A DNA stretch of 64,000 nt from Bog-756 sp963756515. GTDB lineage: Bacteria; Actinomycetota; Acidimicrobiia; Acidimicrobiales; RAAP-2. Each line of letters opens with the position of its first letter. The stretch's first letter is position 1. The notes below the pieces were generated by a model. That model was not told where the DNA came from, searched no databases, and was given only the letters and a program-made list of their open reading frames with translations. Positions 1 through 8,308 of this stretch are shown in pieces. The DNA lies in NCBI GenBank assembly GCA_963756515.1, contig CAVWNV010000007.1, positions 186,001 to 250,000 of the forward strand. Direction: 5' to 3'. The translations under genes and the position numbers were made by a program.

Positions 1-2
1 TG

Positions 3-2129
3 GCCCGCTCCATCGCCCTGGCCAAGGGGGCCGAACTCGACGAGGACGGCAACCTGACCGGTGTCGACGAGGACGAGCGTCTGGAGATCGAGACCACGGC
101 CGGGCGGCTGTTCTTCAACACCGCCCTCCCCGACGGCTACCGCTATATCAACGACATCGTCGGCAAGCGCAACACCGCCATCGGCACCATCGTCGAGGAG
201 GTCGCCGCCGGCTTCTCCAAGCGGGAGGTGGCGGCCAGCCTCGACCGGATCAAGGATCTGGGCTTCCGCTACGGAGCCCAGTCCGGGCTCACCATCTCCA
301 TCAGCGACGTCGTCACCCCGCCGGACAAGCAGACCATCCTGGACCGCTACGAAAAAGAGGCGGAGAAGGCGGAAGCCCAGTTCAAGCGGGGCATCATCAC
401 CGATGACGAGCGCCGCCAGAAGGAGATCGAGATCTGGACGTCGGCCAACTCCGAGGTCGGCAAGGCCATGGAGCAGTCGCTCTCCAACATCGCCTTCAAC
501 CCGATCGACATGATGGTCGACTCGGGGGCCCGGGGGAACAGCCAGCAGATCCGCCAGATCGCCGGCATGAAGGGGCTGGTGTCCAACCCGAGGGGCGAGA
601 TGATCCCCCGGCCGATCAAGTCGTCCTTCCGTGAGGGCCTGTCCGTCCTCGAGTACTTCATCTCGACCCACGGAGCCCGCAAGGGTCTGGCCGACACCGC
701 CCTGCGTACCGCCGACTCCGGCTACCTGACCCGCCGCCTGGTGGACGTGGCCCAAGAGCTGATCGTCCGCGAGGACGACTGCGGTTCGACCCGGGGCATC
801 TGGATCGAGGGCATCGTCCCCGACGGGGCCGGCAAGCGCTCGTACCTCGAGACCCGGGTGAACGGCCGGATCACGGCCGAGGCCGTCACGCTCTCGGACA
901 AGTCGAAGATCGAGTCCGGCACCGTGCTGACCGAGGAGATCGTCAACCGTCTGCGCGACGATCCCGCCATCGACAGGGTCCGTACCCGCTCGGTGCTGAC
1001 CTGCGAGGCCGAGCAGGGCATCTGTGCCGCCTGCTACGGCCAGTCGCTGGCCACGGGTGAGATGATCGAGCTCGGCGAGGCCGTCGGCGTCATTGCGGCC
1101 CAGTCCATCGGTGAACCCGGCACCCAGCTCACCATGCGTACCTTCCACACCGGCGGCATCGTCGGCGAGGACATCACCCACGGGCTCCCCCGTGTGGTCG
1201 AGCTGTTCGAGGCCCGCACCCCCAAGGGTGCCGCCGTTCTGGCCCGCCACTCGGGCGTGGTGCGGGTGGAAGAGGACGAGGCCGGTCGCCACATCACCGT
1301 GGTGGCCGACGACGGCGAGGAGCACACGGTCCTGGTGGCCCAGCGGGCCCACCTCGAAGTGACCGAGGGCCAGGAGGTCGGGGCGGGCGACGCACTGGTC
1401 GAGGGCCCGAAGGATCCGAAGGAGCTCCTCGAGGTGAAGGGCATCCGCGAAACCCAGCAGTATCTGGTCGAAGAGGTCCAGAAGGTCTACCGCGACCAGG
1501 GTGTTTCCATCCACGACAAGCACATCGAGCTGATCGTGCGCCAGATGCTCCGCCGCGTACTGGTGGCGGAGCCGGGTGACGCGTCCTTCCTCCCCGGTGA
1601 ACGGGTGGACAATCGCAGCTACGCCGAGGTCAACCGGCAGCTGGTCCAGGACGGGAAGCGGCCGGCCGAGGGACGCCCCGAGCTCATGGGCATCACCAAG
1701 GCCTCGCTGGCCACGGAGAGCTGGCTGTCGGCGGCGTCCTTCCAGGAGACCACCCGGGTGCTCACCGAAGCGGCCATCGAGGGCAAGTCCGATCAGCTGT
1801 TCGGCCTCAAGGAGAACATCATCATCGGCAAGCTGATCCCGGCCGGATCGGGAATGGAGCGCTACCGCGACATCAAGCTGGAGATGCCCGGCGCCGAGGC
1901 CATGCCTTTCTGGGCCCTGGGCTCCGAGGGCGATGCCGGCACCGAGGACCTGGCCGCCTGGCTGCGGGACACCGGAGGTGACGCCACTCTGGGCGGGTTC
2001 AGCTCGGAGATCGACGCCAGCTGGCTGGGCACGATCCCTTCGGCCGAGGAACTGACCGAAGGGGCCCCCGACTTCGGGGCAGCCGACGCTCCCTCGGTCG
2101 CCGACGGTCCACTCGAAGCCGGAGCCTGA
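3..2129 (+). CDS. rpoC: RNA polymerase beta' subunit, C-terminal part (5' truncated)
   Basis: Open from the left edge (first full codon at base 3), so only the last 708 residues are present. This part of the catalytic beta' subunit contains the bridge helix (SGARGN followed by QIRQIAGMKG, about base 525-570) and the trigger loop (FREGLSVLEYFISTHGARKG, about 630-690). The second zinc-binding cysteine cluster lies near 778-1035 (DDCGS, then TCEAEQGICAACYG). The NADFDGD active-site loop must lie upstream of the window. The protein ends in an acidic low-complexity stretch after the conserved QETTRVLTEAAIEGK region. rpoC followed by rpsL is the usual bacterial order. Confidence 0.98.
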   Translation, partial: ARSIALAKGAELDEDGNLTGVDEDERLEIETTAGRLFFNTALPDGYRYINDIVGKRNTAIGTIVEEVAAGFSKREVAASLDRIKDLGFRYGAQSGLTISISDVVTPPDKQTILDRYEKEAEKAEAQFKRGIITDDERRQKEIEIWTSANSEVGKAMEQSLSNIAFNPIDMMVDSGARGNSQQIRQIAGMKGLVSNPRGEMIPRPIKSSFREGLSVLEYFISTHGARKGLADTALRTADSGYLTRRLVDVAQELIVREDDCGSTRGIWIEGIVPDGAGKRSYLETRVNGRITAEAVTLSDKSKIESGTVLTEEIVNRLRDDPAIDRVRTRSVLTCEAEQGICAACYGQSLATGEMIELGEAVGVIAAQSIGEPGTQLTMRTFHTGGIVGEDITHGLPRVVELFEARTPKGAAVLARHSGVVRVEEDEAGRHITVVADDGEEHTVLVAQRAHLEVTEGQEVGAGDALVEGPKDPKELLEVKGIRETQQYLVEEVQKVYRDQGVSIHDKHIELIVRQMLRRVLVAEPGDASFLPGERVDNRSYAEVNRQLVQDGKRPAEGRPELMGITKASLATESWLSAASFQETTRVLTEAAIEGKSDQLFGLKENIIIGKLIPAGSGMERYRDIKLEMPGAEAMPFWALGSEGDAGTEDLAAWLRDTGGDATLGGFSSEIDASWLGTIPSAEELTEGAPDFGAADAPSVADGPLEAGA

Positions 2130-2231
2130 GCGGTGCCGATGACGTCGCGGGCCGCCTCCGGCCTGGGACGTCCCCGAGCACCGGGGGGCCGTCCCGCCGG
2201 GTGGGGTGGGCCGGCGTGCCGGTACCCGCGC

Positions 2232-2260
2232 TTGCCGGCCAGGCACGGATGCCGTAGCAT
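2232..2260 (+). promoter_or_regulatory. Candidate sigma70-type promoter of the str operon
   Basis: TTGCCG (2232-2237), a 17-nt spacer and TAGCAT (2255-2260) lie between rpoC and rpsL. Each hexamer matches the housekeeping consensus at 4 of 6 positions. The same arrangement, TTGCCA-N17-TAGCAT, precedes groES in this window, which supports the reading. It would leave an rpsL leader of about 120 nt. Confidence 0.5.
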
Positions 2261-2386
2261 TGGCTGTTCGCGGCTGCGCGCCGAATGGTGCGCCGTGCCC
2301 GCCCGCTGCCCATCGGAAGCACCCCTGAGCAGTACGTCTGAGTAAGTCCGGAAGTATCCCCGCAGTTCAATAGGTAGAGGTAACGC

Positions 2387-2758
2387 GTGCCCACGATTTC
2401 CCAGCTCGTCCGCAAGGGCCGGGCCACCAAGCCGACCAAGTCGAAGACGCCGGCCCTCCGGGGCGCCCCCCAGCGACGGGGTGTGTGCACCCGCGTCTAC
2501 ACCCATACCCCGAAGAAGCCGAACTCGGCCCTCCGCAAGGTGGCCCGCGTCCGCCTCACGAGCGGCCTCGAGGTGACCGCCTACATCCCGGGAGAGGGCC
2601 ACAACCTGCAGGAGCACTCCATCGTGCTGGTGCGCGGCGGGCGGGTGAAGGACCTCCCCGGTGTCCGTTACAAGGTGATCCGTGGCACGCTCGATGCGTC
2701 GGGCGTGCGTGAGCGGAATCAGGCCCGTAGTCGCTACGGCGCCAAGAAGGAGTCCTGA
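2387..2758 (+). CDS. rpsL: Ribosomal protein S12
   Basis: A 123-residue decoding-centre protein of the 30S subunit, full family length. It begins MPTISQLVRKGR and contains the KPNSALRKVARVRL and PGVRYKVIRG blocks, including the lysine of the KPNSA loop linked to streptomycin response. Translation starts at GTG 2387 just after a GAGG (2377-2380). It is the first gene of the str operon, and its TGA is followed one base later by the rpsG start. Confidence 0.98.
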   Translation: MPTISQLVRKGRATKPTKSKTPALRGAPQRRGVCTRVYTHTPKKPNSALRKVARVRLTSGLEVTAYIPGEGHNLQEHSIVLVRGGRVKDLPGVRYKVIRGTLDASGVRERNQARSRYGAKKES

Positions 2759-2759
2759 C

Positions 2760-3230
2760 GTGCCCCGCAAAGGTCCCGCCGTTCGTCGTGAGTTGATGCC
2801 CGACCCCGTCTACCACTCGGTGCTGGTCACCCAGGTGGTCAACCGGGTCCTGAGCCGAGGCAAGCGCACGCTGGCCGAGCGGATCGTCTACGACGCCCTG
2901 TCCGACGTGGCGGAGAAGTCGGGGAACGATCCGGTGGCGGTCCTCAAGAAGGCGGTGGAGAACACCCGCCCCGAGCTGGAGGTCCGTAGTCGCCGGGTCG
3001 GTGGCGCCACCTATCAGGTGCCGGTCGAGGTCCGTCCCCGCCGGGCCACCACGCTGTCCATCCGTTGGCTCGTCGGCTACTCCCAGCAACGGCGGGAGAA
3101 GACCATGGCCGAGCGCCTGTCCAACGAGATCCGCGATGCCGCCAACGGCATCGGTGCCGCGGCCAAGCGCCGCGAGGACCTGCACAAGATGGCCGAATCC
3201 AACAAGGCCTTCGCCCACTACCGCTGGTAG
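2760..3230 (+). CDS. rpsG: Ribosomal protein S7
   Basis: A 156-residue 30S head protein that binds the 3' major domain of 16S rRNA. GTG 2760 was chosen because it gives the canonical N-terminus MPRKGPAVRRE and has AAGGAG 7 nt upstream, inside the end of rpsL. The same frame is open further upstream but with no family similarity. The length matches other S7 proteins. It is coupled to rpsL with a 1-nt gap. Confidence 0.97.
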   Translation: MPRKGPAVRRELMPDPVYHSVLVTQVVNRVLSRGKRTLAERIVYDALSDVAEKSGNDPVAVLKKAVENTRPELEVRSRRVGGATYQVPVEVRPRRATTLSIRWLVGYSQQRREKTMAERLSNEIRDAANGIGAAAKRREDLHKMAESNKAFAHYRW

Positions 3231-3301
3231 GGGACCGGCCCGAGCGGCCCCGTCCCCCTGTCCGGCCCGACCGACGAGCACTACCCGAGAGCTGATCAAC
3301 C

Positions 3302-5398
3302 ATGGCTGAAGCGAGCACCCGCCACCACCCCTTGGCCAAGACCCGGAACATCGGGATCATGGCCCACATCGACGCGGGCAAGACCACGACGACCGAGCGG
3401 ATCCTGTACTACACGGGCAAGAACTACAAGATCGGCGAGGTGCACGAGGGCGCCGCCACCATGGACTGGATGCCTCAGGAGCAGGAGCGTGGCATCACCA
3501 TCACCTCCGCCGCCACCACCTGCATGTGGCGGGACACGGTCATCAACATCATCGACACCCCCGGCCACGTGGACTTCACGGTCGAGGTGGAGCGCTCGCT
3601 CCGGGTCCTCGACGGAGCCGTGGCCGTCTTCGACGCCGTGGCCGGGGTGGAGCCCCAGACCGAAACGGTGTGGCGGCAGGCCGACAAGTACGCGGTGCCG
3701 CGGATCTGCTTCATCAACAAGATGGACCGGACCGGGGCCAACTTCCAGCAGTGCGTGGACATGATCAAGGACCGCCTCGACGCCACCGTGGCCGTCGTGC
3801 AGCTGCCCATCGGTGCCGAGGGCGGCTTCCGGGGCGTGGTGGACCTGGTGCACATGAGGGCCCTGGTCTGGGACGACGGTATGGGGGAGGAGTGGCGCGA
3901 GGAGGAGATCCCGGCCGATCTCGTCGACGCCGCCGAGGAGGCCCACCACCAGCTGATCGATGTGGTCTCGAACCACGACGACACCATCATGGAGAAGTAC
4001 CTCGGTGACGAGGAGATCACCCCCGAGGACCTCCTGCGGGCCATCCGTATCACTACCCTGGGGAGCTTCGCCGTCCCCATCCTGTGCGGATCGGCCTTCA
4101 AGAACAAGGGCGTCCAGCCCATGCTCGACGCCGTGGTCGACTTCCTGCCCAGCCCGCTCGACATCCCGGCCACCATGGGCACGGTGCCGCGCAAGGAGGG
4201 TGTGACGGTAGAGCGTCCTCCCGACGACACGGCCCCGTTCTCGGCCCTGGCCTTCAAGATCATGACCGACCCCTACGTGGGCAAGCTCACCTACCTGCGG
4301 GTCTACTCGGGCACCCTGACCAAGGGCTCGGGCGTCCTGAACTCCACCAAGGACCGGAAAGAGCGGATCGGCCGCATCCTGCAGATGCACGCCAACTCCC
4401 GGGAGGACCTCGACGTCACCTACGCCGGTGACATCGTGGCCGCGGTGGGGCTCAAGCAGACCACGACGGGCGACACGCTGTGCGACCCGGACGAGCCGGT
4501 GATCCTCGAGTCGCTCACCTTCCCCGAGCCGGTCATCCACGTGGCGGTGGAGCCGAAGACCAAGGCTGACCAGGACAAACTGTCCCGAGCCCTGTTCTCG
4601 CTGTCCGAGGAGGACCCGACCTTCCGCGTCCAGTCGGACGAGGAGACCGGCCAGACGGTCATCTCGGGGATGGGCGAACTCCACCTCGAGGTGCTGGTGG
4701 ACCGGATGATGCGGGAGTTCAGCGTCGACGCCAACGTGGGCAAGCCCCAGGTCGCCTACCGCGAGACGGTGCGCAAGAAGGTCGAGAAGGTCGAGCTGCG
4801 CTACGTGCGCCAGACCGGGGGCAAGGGCCAGTACGGGCACGTGGTGATCACGCTCGAGCCCACCGGCCCCGGCGGTGGCTACGAGTTCGTGGACAAGATC
4901 ACCGGTGGGGTGATCCCGAAGGAGTACATCCCGTCGGTCAACCAGGGCATTCAGGAGTCGATCACGTCGGGTGTGCTGGCCGGATATCCGACCGTGGACA
5001 TCAAGGTGACCCTGACCTACGGCTCCTACCACGACGTGGACTCTTCGGAGATGGCCTTCAAGATCGCCGGATCGATGGCCATCAAGAAGGCGGCCAATCT
5101 GGCCGATCCGGTGCTCCTCGAGCCGGTCATGGCCGTCGAGGTGACGACCCCCGAGGACTACATGGGCGACGTGATCGGCGACCTCTCGGCCCGACGGGGC
5201 AAGGTCGAGGGCATGGAGCAGCGGGGGAACAGCCACATCGTCCGGGCACAGGTACCACTGAGCGACATGTTCGGCTACGCTACTGACCTGCGCTCGCGGA
5301 CCCAGGGACGGGCGACGTACTCGATGCAGTTCCACGCGTACAACGAGGTCCCTGAGTCGATCGCCAAGGAGATCATCGCCAAGGCGCGTGGAGAGTAG
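3302..5398 (+). CDS. fusA: Translation elongation factor G
   Basis: A 698-residue GTPase that drives ribosomal translocation. G-domain motifs are AHIDAGKTTTTE (G1), RGITI (G2), DTPGHVDF (G3) and NKMD (G4). Later EF-G blocks such as GMGELHLEV and the domain IV-V region follow, up to AYNEVPESIAKEIIAKARGE. Length and order are typical of bacterial EF-G. A 71-nt spacer with no clear promoter separates it from rpsG, so it is probably cotranscribed in the str operon. Confidence 0.98.
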   Translation: MAEASTRHHPLAKTRNIGIMAHIDAGKTTTTERILYYTGKNYKIGEVHEGAATMDWMPQEQERGITITSAATTCMWRDTVINIIDTPGHVDFTVEVERSLRVLDGAVAVFDAVAGVEPQTETVWRQADKYAVPRICFINKMDRTGANFQQCVDMIKDRLDATVAVVQLPIGAEGGFRGVVDLVHMRALVWDDGMGEEWREEEIPADLVDAAEEAHHQLIDVVSNHDDTIMEKYLGDEEITPEDLLRAIRITTLGSFAVPILCGSAFKNKGVQPMLDAVVDFLPSPLDIPATMGTVPRKEGVTVERPPDDTAPFSALAFKIMTDPYVGKLTYLRVYSGTLTKGSGVLNSTKDRKERIGRILQMHANSREDLDVTYAGDIVAAVGLKQTTTGDTLCDPDEPVILESLTFPEPVIHVAVEPKTKADQDKLSRALFSLSEEDPTFRVQSDEETGQTVISGMGELHLEVLVDRMMREFSVDANVGKPQVAYRETVRKKVEKVELRYVRQTGGKGQYGHVVITLEPTGPGGGYEFVDKITGGVIPKEYIPSVNQGIQESITSGVLAGYPTVDIKVTLTYGSYHDVDSSEMAFKIAGSMAIKKAANLADPVLLEPVMAVEVTTPEDYMGDVIGDLSARRGKVEGMEQRGNSHIVRAQVPLSDMFGYATDLRSRTQGRATYSMQFHAYNEVPESIAKEIIAKARGE

Positions 5399-5712
5399 GA
5401 GTGAGCGAGGCGCAAGCAGCTGCGCAACGTTGGCGGCCCGCAGCCGGGGATCGGCCCGGGGTGTCGTCCGAGTCGTAAACGAAGGTACCGAACCGACGTC
5501 CAGCCCAGTGCCCAGGCACGCGGTAGCGGCTGTGCGACCGGGAACGTAGTCAGTACAGCACCAACAACACAGCAGCACAGCAGCACGAACAACACAGCAG
5601 CACGAACAACACAGCAGCACCACCGAGACACAGAGAGTGACGACAGGCAACCGTCTGCGTCGTGGCGGGCCCGAGGGGGTACCGTCCGAGATCAGGGAGC
5701 ATTACCCCAGCC
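5399..5712 (+). other. fusA-tuf intergenic leader with C/A-rich direct repeats
   Basis: This 314-nt gap shows no convincing gene. Its most obvious content is a strongly C/A-rich stretch at about 5550-5640 with three copies of a 16-nt unit (AACAACACAGCAGCAC at 5563, 5588 and 5605). As RNA this would be nearly unstructured. A weak GGGAG lies at 5695-5699, 13 nt before the tuf ATG. It is probably an independent tuf leader, but I could not assign a firm promoter. Confidence 0.6.
5563..5620 (+). repeat. Three direct copies of a 16-nt C/A-rich unit
   Basis: AACAACACAGCAGCAC occurs at 5563-5578, 5588-5603 and 5605-5620, with a partial CAGCAC copy between the first two. It is the most A/C-rich, G-poor part of this region and lies upstream of tuf. 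Confidence 0.85.
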
Positions 5713-6900
5713 ATGGCCAAGCAGAAGTTCGAGCGCACGAAGCCCCACGTGAACGTCGGAACGATGGGACACATCGACCACGGTAAGACCACGCTCACCG
5801 CGGCCATCACCAAGGTCCTGCACGACAACGACCCCACGACCAACTTCACGCCGTTCGACCAGATCGACAAGGCGCCGGAGGAGAAGCAGCGGGGCATCAC
5901 CATCTCGATCGCCCACGTCGAGTACGAGACCCCGAACCGGCACTACGCCCACGTCGACATGCCGGGCCACGCCGACTACATCAAGAACATGATCACCGGT
6001 GCCGCCCAGGTGGACGGGGCCATCCTGGTGGTGTCGGCGGCCGACGGCCCGATGCCGCAGACCCGCGAGCACGTGCTCCTGGCCCGCCAGGTGGGCGTGC
6101 CCTACATCGTCGTGGCGCTGAACAAGGCGGACACCGTCGATGACGAGGAGTTGCTGGACCTGGTCGAGCTGGAGGTCCGCGAGCTCCTCAACGAGTACGA
6201 ATTCCCTGGTGACGACACCCCGATCGTCCGGGTCAGCGCTCTCAAGGCGCTGGAGGGTGATCCGGAGTGGAGCGAGAAGATCACCGAGCTGATGGCCGCG
6301 GTCGACTCCTACATCCCCGAGCCTGAGCGCGACGTGGAGAAGCCGTTCCTGATGTCGATCGAGGACGTGATGTCGATCACCGGCCGGGGCACCGTGGTCA
6401 CCGGCAAGGTGGAGCAGGGCATCGTCAAGGTGGGCGAGGAAGTGGAGATCGTCGGGCTGCGGGAGACCCAGAAGACCACGGTCACCGGCATCGAGATGTT
6501 CCGCAAGCTGCTGGACGAGGGACGGGCCGGGGACAACATCGGCGCCCTCCTGCGGGGGACCAAGAAGGAGGAGGTCGAGCGGGGCCAGGTGCTCTGCAAG
6601 CCCGGGTCCATCACGCCCCACACCAAGTTCGAGGCCACCGTGTACGTGCTGAACAAGGACGAGGGTGGACGGCACAAGCCGTTCTTCACCAACTACCGCC
6701 CGCAGTTCTACTTCCGTACCACCGACGTGACCGGCACCATCACCCTCCCCGAGGGGACGGAGATGGTCATGCCGGGCGACAACACCGAGATGACAGTGGA
6801 GCTGGGCAAGCCGATCGCCATGGTCGAGGGCCTGCGGTTCGCCATCCGCGAGGGTGGCCGGACGGTGGCCTCGGGCCGGGTCACCAAGATCCTCGAATAG
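5713..6900 (+). CDS. tuf: Translation elongation factor Tu
   Basis: A 395-residue GTPase that delivers aminoacyl-tRNA to the ribosome. ATG 5713 gives the canonical MAKQKFERTKPHVNVGT; an in-frame GTG at 5662 would only add an unrelated 17-residue extension. Motifs are GHIDHGKTTL (G1), RGITI (G2), DMPGHADY (G3), NKAD (G4) and SALKAL (G5), then domains II and III ending GGRTVASGRVTKILE. It is the last gene of the str operon, directly before rpsJ. Confidence 0.98.
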   Translation: MAKQKFERTKPHVNVGTMGHIDHGKTTLTAAITKVLHDNDPTTNFTPFDQIDKAPEEKQRGITISIAHVEYETPNRHYAHVDMPGHADYIKNMITGAAQVDGAILVVSAADGPMPQTREHVLLARQVGVPYIVVALNKADTVDDEELLDLVELEVRELLNEYEFPGDDTPIVRVSALKALEGDPEWSEKITELMAAVDSYIPEPERDVEKPFLMSIEDVMSITGRGTVVTGKVEQGIVKVGEEVEIVGLRETQKTTVTGIEMFRKLLDEGRAGDNIGALLRGTKKEEVERGQVLCKPGSITPHTKFEATVYVLNKDEGGRHKPFFTNYRPQFYFRTTDVTGTITLPEGTEMVMPGDNTEMTVELGKPIAMVEGLRFAIREGGRTVASGRVTKILE

Positions 6901-6940
6901 CCAGTCCGCCGCCAACACCCTACGAGAGGACGCCGTACCC

Positions 6941-7270
6941 ATGGCCGCAGAGGGCCCCCGCCAGAAGATCCGGATCCGCCTGAAGGCGTACGATCACGAG
7001 ATTCTCGACCAGTCGACCGAGAAGATCGTCCAGACCGTGCTGCGAACCCAGGCCAAGGTACTGGGACCGGTGCCCCTGCCCACGGAGAAGCACCGCTACA
7101 CGGTGATCCGGTCGCCCCACAAGTACAAGGACAGCCGCGAACACTTCGAGATGCGGGTGCACAAGCGTCTCGTGGACATCGTGGAGCACACCCCGAAGAC
7201 GGTGGACTCCCTGCAGCGCCTCGACCTGCCGGCCGGGGTGGATATCGAGATCAAGATCCAGACCGTGTAG
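6941..7270 (+). CDS. rpsJ: Ribosomal protein S10
   Basis: A 109-residue 30S head protein, also known in other bacteria as NusE, a partner in antitermination. ATG 6941 gives MAAEGPRQKIRIRLKAYDHE, a few residues longer at the N-terminus than many homologues. The RGAKVLGP-like block (TQAKVLGPVPLPTEKHRYTVIRSPHK) and the C-terminal LPAGVDIEIKI are conserved. GAGAGGA is about 11 nt upstream. Unlike the usual S10 operon, a 375-nt leader separates it from rplC. Confidence 0.97.
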   Translation: MAAEGPRQKIRIRLKAYDHEILDQSTEKIVQTVLRTQAKVLGPVPLPTEKHRYTVIRSPHKYKDSREHFEMRVHKRLVDIVEHTPKTVDSLQRLDLPAGVDIEIKIQTV

Positions 7271-7311
7271 CACCGTCCGGGGCCGGCGAACCGTCCGCCC
7301 CCGGACTCCAT

Positions 7312-7350
7312 TACCCTCGTTGTCACGCCGGTACCCTCGTTGTCACGCCG
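7312..7350 (+). repeat. Tandem 19-nt duplication carrying TTGTCA
   Basis: TACCCTCGTTGTCACGCCG occurs at 7312-7330 and again at 7332-7350, a 20-nt period. Each copy contains a -35-like TTGTCA (7320-7325 and 7340-7345), so the duplication may have copied a promoter element. Confidence 0.85.
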
Positions 7351-7366
7351 TCGGCGATGGTATACA
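7340..7366 (+). promoter_or_regulatory. Candidate promoter upstream of rplC
   Basis: TTGTCA (7340-7345) and TATACA (7361-7366) each match the sigma70 consensus in 5 of 6 positions, but the spacer is only 15 nt. Transcription from here would make a leader of about 270 nt containing the 7464-7493 hairpin before rplC. Confidence 0.4.
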
Positions 7367-7463
7367 GTGATCAGTCGGCCCAGTTCCGGGCCAAACCATG
7401 TGAGAAGGACGTGTCCGAGCGCCCGCGGTAGGACGGCGGGGACCTTGGACCACACCAGGCGAG

Positions 7464-7493
7464 CGCTCCGCTCGGGATCCTCCGAGCGGAGCG
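7464..7493 (+). promoter_or_regulatory. Perfect 12-bp stem-loop in the rplC leader
   Basis: CGCTCCGCTCGG (7464-7475) pairs perfectly with CCGAGCGGAGCG (7482-7493) around a 6-nt loop. It has no T-run after it, so it is not a classical terminator. It may be an attenuator or a protein-binding leader element; S10-operon leaders in other bacteria are known targets of L4. Confidence 0.45.
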
Positions 7494-7645
7494 TCTGCGT
7501 GCAAACCGATGCGGTGTGCGACCTGGGCCCGTCTGCCGAGCAGGGTGTGGACGAGGTCGGAACCGAGTCGGAAGTCGCAGCACCGCAGGAACGATCGACG
7601 CCGGCCGGCGTCGAGATGAGCAAGAGTCGAGACGGAGAAGCTCCA

Positions 7646-8308
7646 GTGGCCACCAAGGCGATCGTGGGCGAAAAAGTCGGAATGACGCAGATCTGGGACG
7701 ACCAGAACCGGGCCATACCGGTGACGATGGTGCGCGTGTCCCCGGTCCGGGTGGTCCAGGTCAAGACCCCGGAGCGAGAGGGCTATTCGGCCCTGCAGGT
7801 GACCTGGGGCCATCGGCGGGCGTCGACCCTGACCAAGCCCGAGCAGGGCCACTTCGACCGGGCGGGAGTGGACCCGGGCCGACGCCTGGTCGAGCTCCGG
7901 CTCGACGACGCCGCCGACTACGAGGTGGGTCAGGAGCTGACCGCCGATCTCCTCCAGCCGGGGGAGCTCGTCGACGCCATCGCCGTGTCCAAGGGGAAGG
8001 GCTTCGCCGGCGCCATGAAGCGCCACAACTTCAAGGGACAGGGTGCATCGCACGGTAACCACAAGAAGCACCGCTCGCCGGGCTCGATCGGCGCCTGCGC
8101 CACACCGTCCCGGGTGTTCAAGGGGACCCGCATGGCCGGAAGGATGGGTGGCCAGCAGGTCACGACCCTCAACCTGGAGATCGTCCAGGCCGACTCGGAG
8201 CGCCAATTGATCCTGGTCAAAGGGGCGGTTCCCGGTCCCCGGGGCGGGATCGTGGTACTTCGGGATGCCATCAAGGCGCCGTTGGTGAAGGGTGGGAAGG
8301 CGTCGTGA
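7646..8308 (+). CDS. rplC: Ribosomal protein L3
   Basis: A 220-residue 50S assembly protein. GTG 7646 gives MATKAIVGEKVGMTQIWDD, the family N-terminus, with GGAG 8 nt upstream. ATG 7616 is in frame but has a poorer ribosome site and adds ten unconserved residues. The hallmark block KGKGFAGAMKRHNFKGQGASHGNHKKHR is present, followed by KGTRMAGRMGGQQVT. It overlaps rplD by 4 nt (GTGA). Confidence 0.96.
   Translation: MATKAIVGEKVGMTQIWDDQNRAIPVTMVRVSPVRVVQVKTPEREGYSALQVTWGHRRASTLTKPEQGHFDRAGVDPGRRLVELRLDDAADYEVGQELTADLLQPGELVDAIAVSKGKGFAGAMKRHNFKGQGASHGNHKKHRSPGSIGACATPSRVFKGTRMAGRMGGQQVTTLNLEIVQADSERQLILVKGAVPGPRGGIVVLRDAIKAPLVKGGKAS

Larger units (their letters stand above)
7271..7645 (+). other. 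Long rpsJ-rplC intergenic leader
   Basis: This gap holds a tandem 19-nt duplication (7312-7350), a promoter-like TTGTCA/TATACA pair and a perfect 12-bp hairpin (7464-7493). No conserved protein was recognised in any frame. The rplC frame is open from 7340, but the upstream residues resemble nothing in the L3 family. The arrangement resembles an autoregulatory or attenuating leader for the rplC-led part of the S10 operon. Confidence 0.5.

Noticed and set aside
3296..5650. A 784-codon open frame on the minus strand opposite fusA
   Set aside because: It mirrors the codon pattern of fusA in high-GC DNA, has His/Val/Asp-rich composition and no recognisable domain.
7340..7645. N-terminal extension of L3 by about 100 residues
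   Set aside because: The family N-terminus and a good ribosome site are at 7646; the upstream residues are Arg/Ser-rich and unrelated.
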